From positions 1,661,008-1,725,007 of the forward strand of contig CAADRB010000032.1 of NCBI GenBank assembly GCA_900708905.1: 64,000 nucleotides of DNA. The letters run 5' to 3'. Below the pieces are notes generated by a model, which had not been told where the DNA came from, did no database searches, and worked only from the letters and a program-made list of their open reading frames with translations. How positions within the stretch are numbered: the first letter of the stretch is position 1; each line of letters begins with the position of its first letter. Shown in pieces: positions 58,601-62,470 of this stretch. The position numbers and the translations under genes were made by a program. This stretch comes from Hymenolepis diminuta. Lineage: Eukaryota; Platyhelminthes; Cestoda; Cyclophyllidea; Hymenolepididae.

Positions 58601-61600
58601 CACGATTTTGACGTTACGTTCAATGCGATCCCTATCAGGGGACATTTTGATCAAGCAGCAGAAAAAGAAGCATATTTTCTTTTGAGCTGCACAATGAAGT
58701 AAAAATCCGGATCTCATGGATAACATATAGTTAGGAAAAAAATATGGCAATCCTTGTAGATAGAATCGCCTGGAGCCTTCATTCTACCAGTTTTATTTGA
58801 TATCTTGGTTTCAAACTGCTTCAGTTAATAATTTATTTTAATAGACATGTAAATTTCTAACATTTTTCTCATTTAGGACGCTAAATCCAGTCGAGAACCT
58901 AACATGGGCCGATGGGAAATGATTAATATTGATGATCTATCCTTCGATGAGAACAAGACTCTTATTGGAAAAGGTGCTTTTGGCGAAGTGTATCGCGGAA
59001 AGTGGCGTGTCCCAAAACGCGTATTGAATCAGTTCAATTTGGCTCGAGGAACTTCACTCGATGTTGCCATCAAAGTGATTCGATCGTCTGCTTCTGGACC
59101 TTCTCAAGGTGGGCCCGCAACAAATCCTGGTGTCAACGCATCAGACAGCAGTTCCAATGCTTCTCAAGTCGATGCGAATACGATTGATCGCATCACTGCA
59201 AGGAGCAATCTACAGGATATGCTTGCTGAAGCTAAAGTGAGTTTGACTACTAATGAACATTACATCACGGTGGTCAAAATACTTTCTTCCGTTTTCTAAT
59301 ATTTTTCATCACGTCCATCTAAATTAAACTCATTCACATGATATTATCTTACGGCGATAGTCAGAAAATATTTGTTTTTCATTGTGAATACTCTATTCGT
59401 CCTTTTGTTTAAGTAAGAAACATTTATCAGATTTCATTTTTCGCAGAAAAAATTCTGAATTTGACTCTTTTAATGACGAATAAGGACAATTTATCGACTT
59501 AACCACATAGTATCTGTTGGAGTTTGAGGAGTAACTAACAGAAGCAACAACAGTCACGAATTTGTAGTTGTTTGTGTAAGAGCTAACAACAATTGCGAAG
59601 CAGAGCACCAAGAGTTTATCAGACCAAAATATATTGAACGAACCGCGGTAAAGGATTCAAGAGAGTAAGAGAGAATTGAGGAACGAAGGTAGTCAGAAGG
59701 CAGTGTAGGAGTATCTGTCTGAAAAACCTATGTCTGCGTGTGTGTGTACCAAAAAGCAGTTTATATAAGTCACTTGGACGAGGACGCGTGAGGGGATACA
59801 GGTGCAGGTATGAAACGGGACGGTTGCAGAAAAGGAGGATAGCATGGACAGAAGGAATGGTTTCGTACATCGCCGTGGGGAAACTGAACCCTTTCAATGC
59901 TCATTCAAATATCGCCTAATTAACTTATTCCGATAATTAAAACAGACCACTTTAGGACATACTATATTCATCCGCATGGACCTTGAGGTTACGGTAGGGT
60001 AAACCGTTTCGAACGCCACTGTGGGGCCGAGAAATTAGTGATGATAGATGAAAATTTTAAAAATAGCATAAGGATTCATCCTTCAGCCACCTCCCAGCCT
60101 TAACATCGGGTTATTTACCATGATTTCGACAAATATTTTAAAAATGAATAAAATTTTATTTCTTTCTTTAAAATTTATTATATATATGCCAAAGTAAATT
60201 ATTTTTGATGGAACAAAAGTCTTCCAAATTTAGTTTATTGTGGATTTAATATTTTATTATATAAAGGATTATGCAGTAATTTATTATGCTTGAGAGCTGT
60301 TTTTATGAAAAGTTAATAGAATATCCCAAAATTCGTACTCAATGTCAGATGAATTGAAACATCCTTTAATATAATAATTGCTAAAAAACTCAAACCCTGT
60401 TTACGAGGAGTGATATTCAAATATAAAATGCCTATGAAGACATTTAGATTGCTATATCATATAAAGGATGTTTAATAATCGCTAGAAAACTTTTGAATTA
60501 TTTCATTAGTCACTAATATTTACAAAATTATTTTTATGCCAGGAAGACGTAAGACGCTTCAAAGTAAAAATAATTATTTTCTCCATATAACTCAGCATCA
60601 ACCAATGCTAGTAATATCTTTTTTCGTTGGAGATTTAAAGAATTGTTTCAAACTGCGTCTTCAGATGTAAATAGCACAACACTAAACTATCTACCATGCA
60701 GGTATCTCCACTCTAATAAATTTGAACTGTAATAACATAATTAGAGAGAACGCCGAATACTGAGATAATCACATTTACGAATGGATTTTCAGGAGAGAAG
60801 AATGTAAATGAAAATTACATCCACTGGATACCATAAATCATTGTAAATGTTAAATCAATGCATAACTTTTCGGCGCCTTTTCACAAAAGGAAATTTTGCA
60901 GATGTAAAATCGTTAAAGTCACTTATATTACAAGTTGAATAAATTCCGCTAGAATGAAATTCAATATGCGTTAATGTCAATTTATTTAAAACTCTTTAGA
61001 TATTTACCCTCTTGGCTATTAATTTTGGGCATTTTCATCAGTGTGTGTTTTGATTACTTAATATAACAATTAGGTATTCTTTGATTAAAAACAAGGACCT
61101 CACGAGTCGCAAAAAATCTTGCATTCCTTACCTCTTCCAAATTTATACTCCCTTCTCTTAAAGTTCAATTAACCGCCCACGTTCGGAGACTCATTAAAAC
61201 AAACGAAAAATTGTCATTTTAATTAGTCGCGTACGCGATAACGCGAATTTAAACGGGTATGATTAGCTCATATGAAAGTATTTGCTGGTTTAGCGAATAT
61301 TTCAGACAAATATTAAGAATTTTTACGAGCTAGTAAATTATTTAAAGGATTATACACGTCTGTTTATATAAGTTTCTCCGGGGTCTCCTTGAGCGGGTCT
61401 CTCGCTTCTCCTTCGTTCTATTTTTTATCCTAAATTAAAAAAGAGAAGTCGAAACGACGTGCATTATACGTATATTTAATTTACCGAAATGTAAATTATT
61501 CTTAGTCCAGCCAACTATATCCTGTAGAAAGACTTTATCCTCCGTGATTTTAGCTTAGCTAAAAATACTTCATTGTAGTAAAAGCTGTACTCTTTCTGAA

Positions 61601-62470
61601 GTAATTAAACTTAGCCCTAGCTATGGGCAATAACTTTTCTCTATTGCCCTGGCTTTAAATTTGAAGAAAAATTTGATTCTCATGCAGTGATCTGCTTTTC
61701 AGCTCCAAATTTCATTCCCACTTTGGGAGAATTTTCGGTTATTTTGGCAAAAATAGTGATAGAAAGTTGAATATATTTTTATTTAGAATGTTTATTTGTT
61801 TCAATTTATAATCATTATGTCCATTGGTCGGAAATGATAATATATAGTCGTTTTATTAAGAATAATGCCTAAACCAAGAGACACGAAGTCTTCAAAATAT
61901 TGTCCATTGAAATGAGAGGATTGTGTAATTAGTAAATCTTTGTTAATCCGATTGATAAAGATAAGTTTACTTTTAAAGCCGTTTCAGGATAATTCCCATG
62001 TATCTGTCATGGTATGTGCCTAATACTTCCCAATACCGACTGGAATATCCACAGTATTGAATTGCCAACCGTCAGGTCCGTAATGGTTATATCCCCACCC
62101 CAGAGCCGCTAAATTAGCGAACCCAATTTATTTAGGGTTAGGAGTTGGAGGGGAGATTATGAAGAGATTAAGTTTATATAGTGATTTGAAAAGTACTTTC
62201 CTTAATGGACTTGAGAAGCTTATTTAAATTTTTCTTAATTCTTCCATTTCAGGTAATGGCGTCTGTTCAACACAAGAATTGCCTTCCATTGATCGGTGTT
62301 TGTCTTACTCGCAAGATGCAATGCATGGTCTCCATGTTTGTGGAGGAAGGCAGTCTGGATCGATACCTCCGTCTGCATAAAGATGATCTTAATAGCTTCA
62401 CTCTTCTCTCCTGGGCTGAACAAATCGCTGATGGCATGGCATATCTTGAAGAACGCGGAATTATTCATCG
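1608..62470 (+). CDS. egfr: EGFR/ErbB-family receptor tyrosine kinase gene, 17 exons visible, 3' end beyond window
   Basis: Multi-exon gene for a cell-surface receptor tyrosine kinase that binds EGF-like ligands and signals to Ras/MAPK and PI3K in known family members. Joining 17 exons (listed separately) gives about 1,100 residues in one frame. Domain order is signal peptide (1 to about 16), L1 (about 17-185), furin-like CR1 (about 186-345), L2 (about 346-488), an extended CR2 (489-857), transmembrane helix (about 858-880), basic juxtamembrane segment, then kinase N-lobe with G-loop GKGAFGEV (938-945), VAIK lysine K973, alpha-C glutamate E1025 and hinge, ending at HR of the HRD motif. This is the ErbB architecture L1-CR1-L2-CR2-TM-kinase. 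The C-lobe and tail are not in the window. Oddities are the long CR2, two kinase N-lobe insertions and a Val gatekeeper. Divergence and context suggest a flatworm orthologue; the species is not determined. Confidence 0.95.
1771..2133 (+). CDS. egfr: EGFR exon 2: L1 ligand-binding domain, N-terminal part
   Basis: Acceptor TTTAG after a TACTAAT branch-like sequence; the exon enters and leaves in phase 1 (residues 16-136). It starts V-C-R-S, like the VCxG start of mature EGFR, then the conserved GNL (human GNLEITYV), DLSFLSSIREVSGYV (human DLSFLKTIQEVAGYV), RIPLTSLRIIRG (human RIPLENLQIIRG) and the LRNLT ending. A four-residue NGSD insertion precedes the DLSFL motif. An in-frame Met at 1821 is internal to the exon and is not the start. 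Sequons include NCS, NGS and NLT. Confidence 0.93.
2134..2607 (+). other. Intron 2
   Basis: 474 bases of AT-rich sequence between GTGCGT and CTGCAG. I see nothing in it beyond the splice sites. Confidence 0.85.
2608..2763 (+). CDS. egfr: EGFR exon 3: end of L1 domain
   Basis: Acceptor CTGCAG, donor G|GTAAGT, phase 1 at both ends (residues 137-188). It encodes IQQHNVIFWDNPFLC, the L1 turn corresponding to human VRFSNNPALC, and the C-terminal L1 helix region, ending S-Y-G-C-D-Y. The T-V junction with exon 2 restores a continuous L domain. It leads directly into the first furin-like cysteine module in exon 4. Confidence 0.93.
5320..5395 (-). repeat. tRNA-headed SINE-like fragment
   Basis: On the minus strand the sequence has an A-box-like segment (CCGTAGTGGTCAACGTGC) and a B-box-like GAGTTCGATGC, spaced as in a tRNA. 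It resembles the heads of the other copies listed here. Only the head is recognisable. Confidence 0.5.
7410..7575 (-). repeat. tRNA-headed SINE-like copy
   Basis: The minus strand carries a tRNA-like head with B-box GAGTTCGATGCCC, followed by the family's shared GGTTAAGCCTAGCTAATAAA and a CTTCTCCCTGGGG segment. It shares order and motifs with the copies at 38250 and 14590. Confidence 0.55.
8231..8251. repeat. TTTG microsatellite
   Basis: About five TTTG-type units with one mismatch, inside intron 3. Confidence 0.8.
9753..9772. repeat. Perfect inverted repeat, 9-base arms
   Basis: GCATGCGGC (9753-9761) and its exact complement GCCGCATGC (9764-9772), separated by AA. GC-rich against an AT-rich intron. 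Confidence 0.85.
10623..10694 (+). CDS. egfr: EGFR exon 4: start of cysteine-rich domain 1
   Basis: A 72-base exon with strong splice sites (TTTCAG acceptor, A|GTGAGT donor) and phase 1 at both ends. It encodes E-K-T-H-C-H-K-E-C-T-S-G-H-C-W-G-P, matching the family motif CxxxCxxGxCWGxG at the start of CR1, then DADQCQM. Because it is symmetrical it could be skipped without a frameshift. Confidence 0.92.
   Translation, partial: RRRIAIKNAHLAIAGVLTQINAK
10770..10960 (+). repeat. tRNA-headed SINE-like copy
   Basis: A-box-like GTGTAGTGGTCAATGTACC, then a degenerate B-box (GAAATCAATACCC), then a body with a GGTTAGT segment and TTTCCCATGAGTGA. It lies 75 bases after exon 4. Confidence 0.5.
12900..13210 (+). 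repeat. Dispersed repeat family R2, copy 1
   Basis: Shared blocks in order: GAGTATACAATGAA, CGAATTCTAGAAGAATTGG, GATGAGTTCATATCC-CGATATT, TTGGGCAGTTGACT, TAGAATGGTTGGTC, then AGCAAAGCTCGCAGGAGCTC. The same blocks recur in the same order in the other R2 copies. I do not recognise the family. Confidence 0.5.
14590..14850 (+). repeat. tRNA-headed SINE-like copy, near complete
   Basis: Head with A-box-like GGAGTATCGGTTAATGTGC and a canonical B-box GGGTTCGATCC, then the GACTAATAAACGG body motif, a TTTCTCACCTCGC segment and a tail with CGCCCTTAAATGGCATTG. It aligns by eye along its length with the minus-strand copy at 52075-52350. Confidence 0.6.
15300..15660 (+). repeat. Dispersed repeat family R2, copy 2
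   Basis: Starts with GCATCTTAACATGC and AATAGTCCAATGAGAG, then TTGAATTCTC, AATTCACTCTGTAACATCCG, GAATGAGTTCACGTCTG, ATTCAGAAC and CATAGCAAAGCTCAC. It is matched along most of its length by copies at 30255 and 56520. Confidence 0.5.
15971..16080 (+). CDS. egfr: EGFR exon 5: CR1 furin-like modules
   Basis: Acceptor TTCCAG; the exon ends in phase 0 before GTTAGT (residues 213-249). Eight cysteines fall in CR1-like spacing (I-A-K-C-G-Q-G ... C-D-D-A-C-I-G-G-C-T-N-S-S-S-N-C-W). The ACIGGCT segment parallels human QCAAGCTGP, but GP is replaced by NS. It carries a candidate NSS sequon. Confidence 0.9.
16081..18126 (+). other. Intron 5 (about 2.0 kb)
   Basis: Begins GTTAGT. It contains a degenerate plus-strand SINE-like copy at about 17370-17600. 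Nothing else is recognised. Confidence 0.8.
17370..17600 (+). repeat. Degenerate SINE-like copy
   Basis: The head TTCAACTTGCACGTTTGCC and CACGAAATCGATGC parallels the minus-strand head at 5320-5395. The body has GAATTTCTCGTAAGAGC and AAATGCTTCTCC like other copies. Confidence 0.45.
18127..18268 (+). CDS. egfr: EGFR exon 6: CR1 including the dimerisation arm
   Basis: Acceptor TCTTTAG, donor G|GTATGA; residues 250-296. It begins A-C-R-N-K (human VCRKF), then DTCISSCPP, a 25-residue arm to the next Cys, and CVKECP (human CVKKCP). The CPP-to-C distance equals human EGFR exactly, and the NPExKY motif at the arm base is kept. The tip residues differ (V270, Q272, S275), as described in the findings. 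Confidence 0.94.
18269..21501 (+). other. Intron 6 (about 3.2 kb)
   Basis: Begins GTATGA. It contains a plus-strand SINE-like copy at about 20375-20600. The remainder is AT-rich and non-coding. Confidence 0.8.
20375..20600 (+). repeat. SINE-like copy
   Basis: A degenerate tRNA-like head is followed by TGGTTAAGACTGGT, GAGTTTCTCTCCAGAAAGGC and AAATGCACTCCTAAATGGAC. The last two segments are shared with the copy at 52075-52350. Confidence 0.5.
21502..21609 (+). CDS. egfr: EGFR exon 7: late CR1 modules
   Basis: Acceptor CCTGCAG, donor C|GTAAGT; phase 1 at both ends (residues 297-332). It encodes EPMLKMETVCVIECDF ... NGTCVPCTTSPCAN, corresponding to human SCVRACGADS ... RKCKKCEGPC. It carries an NGT sequon. 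Confidence 0.92.
21610..23079 (+). other. Intron 7 (about 1.5 kb)
   Basis: Begins GTAAGT and ends in a run of T before AG. I see no gene and no clear repeat in it. Confidence 0.8.
23080..23200 (+). CDS. egfr: EGFR exon 8: CR1 to L2 transition
   Basis: Acceptor TTTTTTTAG, donor AA|GTAAAT; enters phase 1 and leaves phase 2 (residues 333-372). H-C-V-Q-K-S matches the last CR1 cysteine (human VCNGIGIG). KKFKECYYYSGAIYI matches the start of L2 (human KHFKNCTSISGDLHI), followed by D-S-F (human GDSF). Confidence 0.93.
24330..24480 (+). repeat. Dispersed repeat family R2, partial copy
   Basis: Core only: GGTGAACTTATGTCCACAAT, ATTCAGACTTTGTCAACC and GATCAATTTAATTCCGTG correspond to the R2 core. Confidence 0.45.
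25000..25135 (-). repeat. SINE-like body fragment
   Basis: AGAACCTTCCAGGTGTGAGA and CCCTTATTAGCTAGAC match the reverse complement of the body at 14590-14850 and the order at 7410-7575. The tRNA-like head is not recognisable. Confidence 0.4.
25810..25961 (+). CDS. egfr: EGFR exon 9: L2 ligand-binding domain
   Basis: Enters in phase 2 (AA + T gives Asn373) and ends T|GTGAGT. It encodes DPLKLEDLWNLYNLREIVGY, parallel to human PLDPQELDILKTVKEITGF, then the beta-helix repeat IPLQNLTFLENL. An NLT sequon is present. Confidence 0.93.
26114..26308 (+). CDS. egfr: EGFR exon 10: end of L2
   Basis: Separated from exon 9 by a 152-base intron; phase 1 at both ends (residues 424-488). It contains SLTIHDATNLEFLGMKSLRY and GLPSLCYTSGLEKVLP. 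The LCYT segment matches human NLCYANTINW, the conserved L2 end. The final D-P-A-Q-C begins CR2 (human NSCKATGQVC). Confidence 0.93.
30255..30620 (+). repeat. Dispersed repeat family R2, copy
   Basis: Starts GCATCTGAACATGCGG, then AAAATATTCCCATATGG, TTGAATTCTAGAAACTTTG, TTTCATGATTTGGCCC, GATAAGTTCATATCTGTG and ATATTCAAGGCTTGCTTACC. Confidence 0.5.
31150..31480. repeat. SINE-like fragments around an AAT microsatellite
   Basis: A plus-strand head-like segment (GTGACTGACATGCTCC, 31160-31230) is followed by the AAT run. A minus-strand body-like segment (AGTGAGAAATCCGA to CAGTGCGGTTGGTC, 31385-31470) lies downstream. Probably two degenerate insertions. Confidence 0.35.
31306..31320. repeat. AAT microsatellite
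   Basis: Five AAT units between two SINE-like fragments in intron 10. Confidence 0.8.
32600..32952 (+). CDS. egfr: EGFR exon 11: start of extended CR2
   Basis: Acceptor TTCTAG, donor AGA|GTAGGT; residues 489-606. The exon starts EKEGHVCHSECLPEAGCWGP, matching human GQVCHALCSPEGCWGP, then CARCCTYEADGVCVADC. A roughly 45-residue cysteine-poor spacer (PPNTS ... LTPEQVDAMSSEEIMAAI) is followed by another module, CAKCHEECAETCTGPEANQC. The spacer has no counterpart in human CR2. A Met reachable at 32575 lies in the intron and is not a start. Confidence 0.94.
33614..33627. repeat. AT dinucleotide run
   Basis: About seven AT units in intron 11. Confidence 0.75.
38250..38365 (+). repeat. tRNA-headed SINE-like fragment
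   Basis: ATGGATCAACGGTTAATGTG, AGTCAGAGGTCATGAG and GGTTAAGCCTGACTAATAAA share order and sequence with the copy at 14590. The B-box is mutated (AGATTGAAGTA). Confidence 0.55.
39560..39920 (+). repeat. Two adjacent R2 copies (one partial)
   Basis: A partial core (GGGTGACTACGTGTTCATGA, ATATTCAGAGTTTG) ends near 39660. A second copy follows with TTTGAATTCTGGAAACATTG, TCTATGATTTAGTCCC, GGGTAAGTTTGTATTG, TTGACCAGTTGTGG and TAGCCATGAGTGG. Confidence 0.5.
41011..41200 (+). CDS. egfr: EGFR exon 12: CR2 module
   Basis: Acceptor TTTTGCAG, donor G|GTAATC; enters phase 0 and leaves phase 1 (residues 607-669). It encodes SGDTCVRRCSQDHYTEDKIC and CLPCSPKCLPP, then a Gly-rich segment (SGLGEFLGLGGCTFC). 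The CxxxC and CxxC spacing is that of furin-like repeats. Confidence 0.92.
41201..44717 (+). other. Intron 12 (about 3.5 kb)
   Basis: Begins GTAATC. A block at about 42040-42330 looks less AT-rich than its surroundings but I cannot assign it. No gene is seen. Confidence 0.75.
44718..44981 (+). CDS. egfr: EGFR exon 13: CR2 module with spacer
   Basis: Phase 1 at both ends (residues 670-757). It has two cysteines and CPP, then a charged spacer (GNSTYLKHLSLEKEELSMDN) and the module ECIPCHPECEICAGPGNH, like human QCHPEC and Drosophila ICHPECRTCNGAG, ending CVSTCPP. NST is a candidate N-glycosylation site. Confidence 0.93.
45271..45285. repeat. ATT microsatellite
   Basis: About five ATT units in intron 13. 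Confidence 0.75.
45370..45640 (+). repeat. Dispersed repeat family R2, copy
   Basis: Carries TTTAATTTCCAGAATAG, ATTTAATCCCTAAGTTTAC, AATATTCATAGCTTGCTAGT, TGATTCCGTGATTGGTCA and ATAGCCAAGAGTGGGCAG in R2 order. Confidence 0.45.
48895..49073 (+). CDS. egfr: EGFR exon 14: CR2 module with spacer
   Basis: Enters in phase 1 and ends in phase 0 at AAG|GTAGGA (residues 758-817). A helical, highly charged spacer (IIDQLSEREKKMLEKRE) precedes CLRCHEQCSGGCTAFGPEFC and CRYAK, the same module layout as exons 11 and 13. Confidence 0.92.
49745..49990 (+). repeat. Dispersed repeat family R2, copy
   Basis: Carries TTAAATTCCAGATTCAAATT, GGTTTATGATGAGTTCATGT, CCACGATATCCAAAGCTTG and TTAATTGAATGTTTG in R2 order. 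Confidence 0.45.
52075..52350 (-). repeat. tRNA-headed SINE-like copy, near complete
   Basis: On the minus strand: a tRNA-like head (GGTGACACATTGGTCATCGT, B-box GGGTTTGATTC), a middle part with GGGGTTAACAAAATTCGGAT, TCTCTCACTAGAGAGGC, and a tail with AAATGCCTTCCTAAATGGAC. With 14590-14850 it defines a roughly 270-base consensus. Confidence 0.6.
53821..54090 (+). CDS. egfr: EGFR exon 15: last CR2 module, transmembrane helix, juxtamembrane
   Basis: Phase 0 at both ends, 90 codons (residues 818-907). FICNSTCPPELYRM and LCLNSEQY close the ectodomain. A hydrophobic helix (about 858-880, ALIAAGIVLLFLLIFSLIFV) is followed by the basic stop-transfer KAKRSRIK and the juxtamembrane segment LKSTYTNVKAPDMK. 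The single TM with positive residues on the C-terminal side fixes type I topology, so the downstream kinase is cytoplasmic. Confidence 0.95.
54290..54420 (-). repeat. tRNA-like repeat fragment
   Basis: The minus strand has an A-box-like CGATTGGATACGC and a B-box-like TGGTTCGAAAT at roughly tRNA spacing. The flanks do not clearly match the SINE body, so it may be another family. Confidence 0.3.
54830..55165 (+). repeat. Dispersed repeat family R2, copy
   Basis: Starts GCATCTGAATAAATG and AATAATCCAATAAGG, then GAATTGGTGTGCGTG, ATATTCAGAATTTGTTGACA, AGTTGATTTAACTGAATTA and TAACCGTGATTTG. Confidence 0.5.
56520..56940 (+). repeat. Dispersed repeat family R2, longest copy
   Basis: Carries ATGAGTATGCAATGAA, TTTGAATTTTGAGTATATT, AATTGTCTACTTTTTTATAA, CTGGGTGAGTTCTTGTCTG, GATATGCAGAACTTGTTGAC, CAGTTGATTTGATTGAATGG and GCAAAGCTCGCAAGAATTCA. 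It gives the clearest end-to-end view of the family, about 400 bases. Confidence 0.55.
58877..59236 (+). CDS. egfr: EGFR exon 16: kinase N-lobe with inserts
   Basis: Acceptor ATTTAG, donor AAA|GTGAGT; phase 0, 120 codons (residues 908-1027). It contains the Gly-rich loop GKGAFGEV (938-945; human GSGAFGTV), the following YRGKW (human YKGLW), the catalytic-lysine motif VAIK (K973; human K745) and the alpha-C motif ending LAEAK, with E1025 as the salt-bridge Glu (human E762). Between K973 and E1025 are 52 positions against 17 in human, filled by a Ser/Gly/Asn-rich stretch. W949 to K973 is also about ten residues longer than in human. Confidence 0.95.
59237..62252 (+). other. Intron 16 (about 3.0 kb)
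   Basis: Begins GTGAGT. A purine-rich, less AT-rich block at 59500-59900 may be an LTR-like fragment on the minus strand. The rest is AT-rich without recognised features. Confidence 0.8.
59500..59900 (-). mobile_element. Possible LTR-like fragment
   Basis: On the minus strand this less AT-rich block has a TATATAA box with pyrimidine-rich DNA around it, a short CA repeat and long CT-rich runs, a composition reminiscent of a retrotransposon LTR or a miniature terminal-repeat element. I found no second matching terminal repeat in the window and no gag or pol ORF, so the call is weak. A promoter-like genomic CT-rich block is the alternative. Confidence 0.2.
62253..62470 (+). CDS. egfr: EGFR exon 17: kinase hinge to HRD
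   Basis: Acceptor TTTCAG, donor CG|GTATAT, phase 2 end (residues 1028-1100). VMASVQHKNCLPLIGVCLT matches human VMASVDNPHVCRLLGICLT. The hinge follows (MVSMFVEEGSLDRYL), then LSWAEQIADGMAYLEERGII and HR. The next exon should supply the last base of Arg and GAC for the catalytic Asp. Gatekeeper alignment places V1053 at human T790. Confidence 0.95.

Larger units (their letters stand above)
54091..58876 (+). other. Intron 15 (about 4.8 kb)
   Basis: Begins GTTAGA; separates the juxtamembrane exon from the kinase. It holds a minus-strand tRNA-like fragment (about 54290-54420), two copies of the second repeat family (54830-55165, 56520-56940), and unassigned blocks near 57090-57300 and 58430-58700. 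Confidence 0.8.

Noticed and set aside
59393..59897. Minus-strand ORFs as coding genes
   Set aside because: The translations are rich in Ser, Tyr and Leu with no domain, and follow the CT-rich composition of the block.
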